Shown one piece after another: positions 40,099 through 46,918 of a stretch of DNA of 46,918 nt. Location of the stretch: positions 1 to 46,918 of the forward strand of contig CAYPQM010000031.1 in the NCBI GenBank assembly GCA_964412845.1, read 5' to 3'. The translations under genes and the position numbers were made by a program. A model generated the notes under the pieces. The model was not told where the DNA came from. It did not search any database and saw nothing but the letters and a program-made list of their open reading frames with translations. This stretch comes from JAWWPY01 sp964412845. GTDB lineage: Bacteria > Actinomycetota > Actinomycetes > Streptosporangiales > Streptosporangiaceae. Every line of letters starts with the position of its first letter. The stretch's first letter is position 1.

Positions 40099-42352
40099 CC
40101 GTCCTCCTCCACCCGTTTCGCCCGGATACCCCGTTCACCCGGAACGCCAGGGTGCCCGGGCCGCACTCACGCTAAACCAGCGGAGCGACCGTACCCAATG
40201 GGCATAAGTTAGGCAATACCCAAGAAATGGTCCCCAGCAGGCCCGACAAGAGCGCGCGAGGTGATACCGGGTACCGTGGCTGAGATCACCACTCTGCTGT
40301 CAAACACCTCCGCGCGGACACTGATCCTGGGAATTGATCAATCCGGGCGGATAGTTCAGCATGATCGCAATGCCCCCGAGATACTCGAGCATGAGGGCGA
40401 CGCCCTGGCGGGCACGCAGCTGTCAGACCTGATCATCGGCCCCACCGGGCCAGGCTCACCGCTGGACGGCCTGCTCGATGCGGCCCGGTCCGGCCGGGAG
40501 GCCACCGCGGTCCTCGGCCTGCGGGTGCGCCGGCTGAGCCCCATCGACGCGGTGGCCAGCGTGCAGCCCATGCAGGGGGACGATGCGGAACTCGCCTCGC
40601 TGGTGATCCTGCGTATGCCGCCGCCCGGCGATGAGCGGTTCGTCGATCCCGCGCTGATGCGGCACGCACTGCTCGACGACACCTTCCGCCGGATCGGCGC
40701 GACGCTCGACCTCGACGAGATGGCGCGCGGCCTGATCGGCATCCTGGTGCCGCATTTCTGTAACTCGGCCGGGCTGCTGGTGCTGGACAGCCTGGCCGCC
40801 ACCGATGAGTTCCCGGTCCATCCGCCGGACGGGTCCCAGCTCCTGCGGCGCATCGCGGTCGGCACCGACGACGGCGACCCGTCCTGGGACGCGGCGTTCC
40901 CCACCGGGGAGGTGCTGCTCTACCCGCCGGGCACCCCCTACGTGCAGTGCATGGACACGGGCAGGCCGGTCCGGGAGGCCAAGGTCGGCGAGGCCCGCGC
41001 CATCAACATCGCGGAATCCTGGCTGCGCAGGCCGGTGGCCCGGCTGCTGACCGGCGCGTCCATGCTGCTGCTGCCGCTGACCACCAAGGACAGCGCGCTC
41101 GGCTTCTTCGTCTGCACCCGCCGGCCCGGATTCCGCCCGTTCGACGACTACGACTCCGAGATCGGCATGGAGTTCGCCTCGCACGCCGCGATCTTCATCG
41201 ACAACGCCCGCCGGTACAGCCGGGAGCGGACCACCGCGCTGACCCTGCAGCGCAGCCTCCTGCCGACCGGCCTGTCCGCGCCACCCTCGGTCGAGGTCAG
41301 GCACCGGTACCTGCCCGGCAGCAAACTCGTCGAGGTCGGCGGCGACTGGTACGAGTCCATCGAACTGCCCGGGGCCCGGGTGGCTCTCGTGGTCGGCGAC
41401 GTGGCGGGGCACGGGGTGCGGGCCGCCGTCACCATGGGGCAGCTGCGCACCGCGATCCATACCCTGGCCACGCTCGAGCTGGCGCCCGCGGAGTCACTGC
41501 AGCAGCTCAACGAGCTGATGACATCGCTCGGCGAGCGCGAGCCACACTTCGCCACCTGCGCCTACGCGTTGTACGACGCGGTCACCGGGACCTGCGAGGT
41601 GGCCTCGGCCGGCCACCTGCCGCCGTTGCTGGTCCGGCCGGGCGGCGACAGCGAGTTCCTCGACGCCGCCCCGGCCCCGCCGCTCGGGGTCGGCGAGGGG
41701 CCGATCGAGAGCAGGACCTACCAGATCGACGACGGCAGCCTGCTGGTGCTCTACACCGACGGGCTGGTGGAGGACCGTTACCGCGACATTGACGACGGGC
41801 TCTCCCACCTGCGCGGAATCTTCGGTCCCGGCGCGACGTCGCGGTCACTGGATGACCTGTGCCGGGCCGCCATGGCCGGGGTGTTCGCGCACCATCAGCG
41901 GGACGACATCGCGATCCTGATCGCCCGGCTGAGCCGCATCGCGGCCGACCATCACGCCAGCTGGACCCTGCCGCACGAACTGGTCTCCGCCGGCCGGGCG
42001 CGGACGCTGATCCGCGACCCGATGGAGCGCTGGAACCTGGCCGAGCTGCTGCCCACCACCCAGCTGCTGGTGTCCGAGCTGGTCACCAACGCCATCAAGT
42101 ACGCCGAGGGTGACGTTACCTTGCGCCTCATCCTGGCCCGCACGCTGGTCTGCGAGGTGCTGGACAGCTCCGCCGCGCTGCCGCGGCGGCGGCGCGCCGC
42201 CCGCGACGACGAGTGCGGCCGCGGCCTGCAGGTGGTCAGCCAGCTAGCGCAGCGCTGGGGTGCGCGGTGGACGCCGACGGGCAAGGTCGTCTGGTGCGAG
42301 CAGGCGCTGCCGGCCGGCTTATCCGCGGTGCCGCCGCGCCGCGGCGCGGCGA

Positions 42353-43048
<696 letters not shown>

Positions 43049-43088
43049 GACTTCCTCTCGGTCCGGGGCCTAGATGGCGGGCCGCTGG

Positions 43089-44576
43089 TCAGCCGACGCG
43101 GGACAGTGCCGCGGCCGGCCGCAGCCGGGCCGCCCGCCAGCCACCGAACGACCCGGCGATAAGGCCGCCGGCGATGGCCAGCACCACCGCGAGCACGACC
43201 GCGCTGATCGTGACCGGCGCGCTGAGGTGGACGGCGACCGTGTGACTGGCGCTGGCGGCGAACCGGCCGGAGCCGCCGCCCGCGCCGGGGGGGCCACCGC
43301 CCGCACCGCCGCCGAAGCCACCGCCGCCGAAGGTCCGCGCGCCGCCCGGCGTCGCCGAGCCCGTGGTCTGGCCGACCGATGCGGACAGGGGCGGGGCCAG
43401 CTTGGAGACGAGCGTGGCCCCGGCGAACCCGAGCGCGACACCCACCGCGCCGCCGATGATGCCGATGGCGATCGCCTCGCCCATGACCTGGCCGACGATG
43501 CGCCGGCTCCGCCAGCCCAGTGCCTTGAGCGTGCCGAACTCCCTGACCCGCCGGGACACCGCCGATATCGTGAGCAGGCTCGCCAGCAGGAACGCGGCCG
43601 CCAGGACCGCGATCGCCAGCCACTTGCCGAGGTTGTTGGCCAGGCTGGAGGCGCTGGCCAGCGAGCCGGTCACCTCGCTGGCGAGGTCACTGGAGTTGGT
43701 CACCGTGGCTGAGGGCAGCAGCTTGGAAATCTCCTGCGACACCCCGGTGATGTTCGAGGCGCTGTTCGCCGCCACGTAGACCGTGTTGACCTTGTTCTTC
43801 ATGCTGGCCAGGGTCTGCGCCCGGCCCAGCGGGATGAAGGTGTCCGACGTGTTGTCGGCAGCGGGAACGCTGACGACACCGATGACCTTGAATTTGGTGT
43901 TGGCGATGGTGATCGTCGAGCCGGTGCTGATCTTGTTCGAGGTGGCGTAGTTGGAATCCAGCACCGCGACGTTAGAACTGGCATCAGAACTGCTGAATGT
44001 CCGGCCGGACGCCAGCTTGGCCGAGCTGAGCGGGCCGAGTTCGCCGTTGACCAGGTCCACGCCGTCCACCGTGAACGTGTTGACGTGGAAGTTCGACCGG
44101 AAGCTGCCGCCGCCGCCACCGCCCCCGCCGCCGAAGCCACCGCCCGCGGTGTTGACCGCGGGGACCGTGCCGGACACCACCCGGTCGGTCAGGGTCAGGC
44201 CACCGGCCGCGGCGGCCACGTCCTTCAGGCCCGAGACCGAGCTGACGTTCGCGGTGGTGATGGTCCCGAGGCCGAGTCCGTCGAGCGTGTCGATGTGGAT
44301 CTTGCTGCCGGCGGCCGGCCGCGTCGCGGTGCCGACCCGGCCGCCGGCCGCGAAGCCGAATCCGCCGCCGGAGCCCGCCGTGGGGGCCTTGGTGACGGTG
44401 ATGTCCGTGCCCACCCCGTAGAGCGAGTGCAGCACCGTCCCCTGCGCGTCCTTGACGCCGGCCGACGCCGCGGTCACCGTGATGACCAGCCCGATCCCGA
44501 GGGCCAGGCCCAGGCCGATGAAGATGGCCTGCCGCATCCGCCTGCGCAGTTCACGGCGGAGGTAGGTGAAGAACAT
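43089..44576 (-). CDS. FtsX/MacB-family ABC permease with Gly-rich inserts
   Basis: 495 residues. TM1 (about 17-37), a large extracytoplasmic MacB_PCD-like domain (40-290), then TM2 (about 315-345), TM3 (about 368-398) and TM4 (about 460-485), the FtsX topology. VREFGTLKALGWRSRRIVGQ is the conserved coupling segment. Two Gly-rich stretches stand out: GGGFGGGGGGGGGSF in the first external domain, and GGGGFGGGAGGGPPGAGGGS between TM3 and TM4, where MacB-type proteins usually have a short loop. GGAGGAG precedes the ATG. Confidence 0.9.
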   Translation of the reverse strand: MFFTYLRRELRRRMRQAIFIGLGLALGIGLVITVTAASAGVKDAQGTVLHSLYGVGTDITVTKAPTAGSGGGFGFAAGGRVGTATRPAAGSKIHIDTLDGLGLGTITTANVSSVSGLKDVAAAAGGLTLTDRVVSGTVPAVNTAGGGFGGGGGGGGGSFRSNFHVNTFTVDGVDLVNGELGPLSSAKLASGRTFSSSDASSNVAVLDSNYATSNKISTGSTITIANTKFKVIGVVSVPAADNTSDTFIPLGRAQTLASMKNKVNTVYVAANSASNITGVSQEISKLLPSATVTNSSDLASEVTGSLASASSLANNLGKWLAIAVLAAAFLLASLLTISAVSRRVREFGTLKALGWRSRRIVGQVMGEAIAIGIIGGAVGVALGFAGATLVSKLAPPLSASVGQTTGSATPGGARTFGGGGFGGGAGGGPPGAGGGSGRFAASASHTVAVHLSAPVTISAVVLAVVLAIAGGLIAGSFGGWRAARLRPAAALSRVG

Positions 44577-44830
44577 GGAACTCCTCCGGGAATGCCCGCC
44601 CGAGCCGTCGGCAGAGGGGGGCAGGTCAGGAATGACGGCACGCCCTCGTGCCGGGCGCGTCGCTTCGCGCCACGTCAGATCCTGACGGCCATTCCTGACC
44701 AGATCCTGAAAGAGCCCTGCGGGATAGCAGCGATACCGGGCACGATCTGGTTACGGCCCAGTGGTTCCGGCCCAGCCTGGTTACAGCCCAGCCTGGTTAC
44801 AGCTCAGAGCGCGGTGGTCAGCACCTGTGG
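44577..44830. other. 254-bp intergenic region with several repeats
   Basis: No gene. It contains the inverted repeats upstream of the ABC operon (44625-44699) and three near-direct repeats of a CCCAGCCTGGTTACAG type at 44749-44805, next to the hpnH stop. The latter may be debris or a weak terminator; no strong stem was seen. Confidence 0.5.
44625..44699. promoter_or_regulatory. TCCTGAC inverted repeats upstream of the ABC operon
   Basis: GTCAGGAATG (44625-44634) and CATTCCTGAC (44690-44699) are a perfect 10-bp inverted pair. Between them GTCAGATCCTGAC (44674-44686) carries another half-site pair, and GATCCTGAA follows. The cluster lies 50-125 bp upstream of the permease ATG and fits a cooperative operator or a looped repressor site. 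The regulator is unknown. Confidence 0.45.
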
Positions 44831-45835
44831 TCAGGCGCCGCGCATCGCGCGCAGTGATTCCCGCAGCGATCCCATCGTGGCCAGCACCGCGGATGGCTCG
44901 TAACCGCAGTGCGCCATGCAGTTCGCGCAGCGCGGGTCCTTACCCCGGCCGTAGGAGTCCCAGTCGGTGTCCTCGATCAGCTCCTTGTACGTCTGCACGT
45001 ACCCATCCGACATCAGGTAGCAGGGCTTCTGCCAGCCGAGCAGCGAGTACGACGGGATGCCCCACGCGGTGCAGGCGAACTCTTTCTTGCCTTCCAGGAA
45101 ATCCAGGAACAGCGGCGAGTGGTTGAGCCGCCAGCGCTTCCGGTTGCCGTCGCCGAACGCCTTGCGGAACAGCTCCCTGGTTTCCGTCACGCCCAGGAAG
45201 TGGTCCTGGTCCGGCGCCTTCTCATAGGCGTACGCGGGAGAAATCTGCATATTGTCGATGCCCAGATCGTCGTTGAGGTAGTTGAGCACGTCGATGACGG
45301 TCTGCGGGGTGTCAGTGTTGAAGACCGTGGTGTTGGTGTTGACCGTGAACCCGCGCCGCTTGAGTTCCTTGACCGCCGCCACCGCCTCGTCGAACACGCC
45401 GTCCTTGCACACCGACTCGTCGTGCCGCTCGGCCAGCCCGTCGATGTGCACTACCCACGCGAAGTACGGCGACGGCTTGAACTTGTCGATCTTCTTCGGG
45501 ATGAGCAGCGCGTTCGTGCACAGGAACACGAACTTCTTCCGCTTGATCAGCTCGGCGACGATCACGTCGATCTGCGGATGCATCAGCGGCTCGCCGCCGG
45601 CGATGGACACCATGGGCGCGCCGGACTCCTCGATGGCGGCCAGCGCCTGCTCGACCGGCATCCGCTGCTTCAGCAGGCTCGCGGGCTGCTGGATCTTCCC
45701 GCAGCCCGCGCACTTGAGGTTGCACGCGAACAGCGGCTCGAGCTCCACCAGGAGCGGGAACTTGTCCTTGCGGGCCACCTTCTGGCGCAGCAGGTACGTC
45801 CCGACACGCAGGCTCTGGCGCAGCGGCATCGTCAT
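44831..45835 (-). CDS. hpnH: Adenosyl-hopene transferase HpnH (radical SAM)
   Basis: 334 residues. Radical-SAM enzyme that adds a 5'-deoxyadenosyl group to diploptene, the first step of extended (C35) hopanoid synthesis. The cluster motif is C38-x3-C42-x2-C45 in FACNLKCAGCGKIQQPA. MVSIAGGEPLMHP (GGE motif), WVVHIDGLAERHDESVC and the C-terminal CANCMAHCGYEP follow. The full length and sequence blocks are those of HpnH rather than generic radical-SAM proteins. Its ATG overlaps the ispH stop (ATGA), so the two are translationally coupled. Confidence 0.95.
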   Translation of the reverse strand: MTMPLRQSLRVGTYLLRQKVARKDKFPLLVELEPLFACNLKCAGCGKIQQPASLLKQRMPVEQALAAIEESGAPMVSIAGGEPLMHPQIDVIVAELIKRKKFVFLCTNALLIPKKIDKFKPSPYFAWVVHIDGLAERHDESVCKDGVFDEAVAAVKELKRRGFTVNTNTTVFNTDTPQTVIDVLNYLNDDLGIDNMQISPAYAYEKAPDQDHFLGVTETRELFRKAFGDGNRKRWRLNHSPLFLDFLEGKKEFACTAWGIPSYSLLGWQKPCYLMSDGYVQTYKELIEDTDWDSYGRGKDPRCANCMAHCGYEPSAVLATMGSLRESLRAMRGA

Positions 45836-46918
45836 GGCTGCCTAACCTCCTTGGGCAGGCTGAAATGGATAGATTCCGTGGTGATCACGCGCTCGGTCAC
45901 CTCGACCGGGCCGAGGCCGCGCAGGGCGGCCACGATGTCACCGACCACCGACGGGGGCGCCGAGGCGCCCGCCGTGACGCCGATGGTGGCCGCCCCGGCC
46001 AGCCAGCCCAGCTCGATATCCGACGGGCTGTCGATCAGGTACGCGGGCGTGCCCGCACGCCGGGCCGTCTCGACCAGGCGCACGGAGTTGGAGGAGTTGG
46101 CCGACCCGGCCACCAGCACCAGGTCGGCCTCAGCGGCAACGGCCTTGATGGCCCGCTGCCGGTTGGTAGTGGCGTAGCAGATGTCGTCGCTGCCCGGGCC
46201 GCGGGCGGCCGGAAACCGGTCAAGCAGCGTGTCGGCGATCTCGCTGGCCTCGTCGGCGGCGAGCGTCGTCTGCATCAGGTAAGCAACCTTCGCCGGGTCA
46301 TCCGGGCGCAGCCGGGCCACGTCGGCGGCCGTCTCCACCAGGGTCATGGCCTGCGGCGCCTCGCCCAGGGTGCCCTCGACCTCCTCGTGGCCCGCGTGCC
46401 CGATCAGCGCCACGAGGTAGCCCTCGGCGGCGAACCGGCGCGCCTCCACGTGCACCTTGGCCACCAGCGGGCAGGTCGCGTCCACCGCGGCCAGCCCGCG
46501 GCGCCCGGCTTCCTCCCGGACCGCGGGCGAGACCCCGTGCGCGGAGAAGACCACCCGCGCGCCGTCCGGCACCTCGCTCAGCTCCTCCACGAAGATCGCC
46601 CCGCGCTGCTCCAGGTCCGCGACGACGTGCGTGTTGTGCACGATCTGCTTGCGCACGTACACCGGCGGTCCGTCCCGGTCCAGCACCCGCTCCACGATCT
46701 CGATGGCGCGCTCCACGCCCGCGCAGAACGACCGCGGCCCGGCCAGCAGCACCCGCCGCTCCCCGGCCGCCGCGGCCCAGCGGGCCAGTACCGGCCCGGC
46801 CGCGCGCAGCGCCCGCAGCGCGGCCAGCCCGCCGGCCAGCCCGGCCGGATGCAGCAGTGGCCGCTGCGGGGTGTCGGACACCGCGCGGAGCACGGCTACC
46901 GGCCGGCCTGCCGCCGCG
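45832..46918 (-). CDS. ispH: IspH (HMBPP reductase), apparently fused to an HpnG-like phosphorylase C-terminus; 5' end outside window
   Basis: IspH is the [4Fe-4S] enzyme producing IPP and DMAPP in the MEP pathway. Cluster cysteines, counted from a GTG at 46893, are C57 (SFCAGVERAI), C141 (DATCPLV) and C239 (DDICYATTNRQ). IspH normally begins about ten residues before the first cysteine. Here about 47 further residues precede it (VAVLRAVSDTPQRPLLHPAG, GLAALRALRAAGPVLARWAA), and the frame stays open to the window edge (AAAGRPVAVLRAVSDTP). That prefix looks like the end of a nucleoside-phosphorylase-type HpnG, which acts right after HpnH. I therefore annotate it as a 5'-partial fusion. Placement before hpnH links isoprenoid supply to hopanoid extension. 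Confidence 0.85.
   Translation of the reverse strand, partial: AAAGRPVAVLRAVSDTPQRPLLHPAGLAGGLAALRALRAAGPVLARWAAAAGERRVLLAGPRSFCAGVERAIEIVERVLDRDGPPVYVRKQIVHNTHVVADLEQRGAIFVEELSEVPDGARVVFSAHGVSPAVREEAGRRGLAAVDATCPLVAKVHVEARRFAAEGYLVALIGHAGHEEVEGTLGEAPQAMTLVETAADVARLRPDDPAKVAYLMQTTLAADEASEIADTLLDRFPAARGPGSDDICYATTNRQRAIKAVAAEADLVLVAGSANSSNSVRLVETARRAGTPAYLIDSPSDIELGWLAGAATIGVTAGASAPPSVVGDIVAALRGLGPVEVTERVITTESIHFSLPKEVRQP

Overview
The window is very GC-rich, draft-assembly DNA (a run of 100 N at 12235-12334) from an actinobacterium. The markers are the tig-clpP1-clpP2-clpX-valS block with paired ClpPs, a small ClpX-type zinc-finger/HTH protein, SpoIIE-type phosphatase signalling, a MalT-like LuxR regulator, an MptB-like mannosyltransferase and hopanoid genes (hpnB, hpnH, ispH). 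An acid-soil actinomycete of the Streptosporangiales/Catenulisporales kind would fit, but that is inference.

Layout. 1-6145 (minus strand) is conserved housekeeping: valS (cut by the left edge), clpX, clpP2, clpP1 and trigger factor. 6309-20354 is mixed: a LuxR/MalT-type regulator, a D-2-hydroxyacid dehydrogenase, a DUF2252 protein with a repeat-rich head spanning the assembly gap, a STAS-like protein, a two-helix potassium-channel-like protein, a tRNA-Pro and a tRNA-Gly each accompanied by a displaced 3' fragment of itself, a MerR-PP2C fusion, a leaderless ClpX-zinc-finger gene, an APH-type kinase and a VOC protein. 20479-23066 holds a GH12 endoglucanase under two copies of a LacI-type palindrome, and a phospholipase C/acid phosphatase-like protein.

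23074-35167 is the most unusual region. It holds nine intact tandem minus-strand genes for secreted proteins of about 285-313 residues that look like distant relatives of the G1 (eqolisin) acid peptidases, plus three remnants. They are called GLP1-GLP9 here, from left to right. Each protein has a signal peptide, four conserved cysteines, an SGYxASGRDF block and a conserved C-terminal block. The classical Gln/Glu dyad appears replaced by Glu/Asp. Most of the genes end at a GC-rich hairpin with a shared outer stem and co-varying inner stem, and four share a 39-bp box about 135 bp upstream of the start codon. An hpnB-like glycosyltransferase gene lies between two remnants at the right end of the array.

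35303-46918 holds an MptB-like mannosyltransferase, a flotillin/SPFH protein, an FAD monooxygenase, a PAS-GAF-PP2C-HATPase regulator, a MacB-type ABC exporter pair, and hpnH preceded by ispH. The ispH frame runs open to the right edge with what looks like the C-terminus of an HpnG-type phosphorylase fused in front of it.

The G1-like array is the best candidate for an undescribed system: an expanded, apparently recombining family of secreted proteins next to a secreted cellulase gene.
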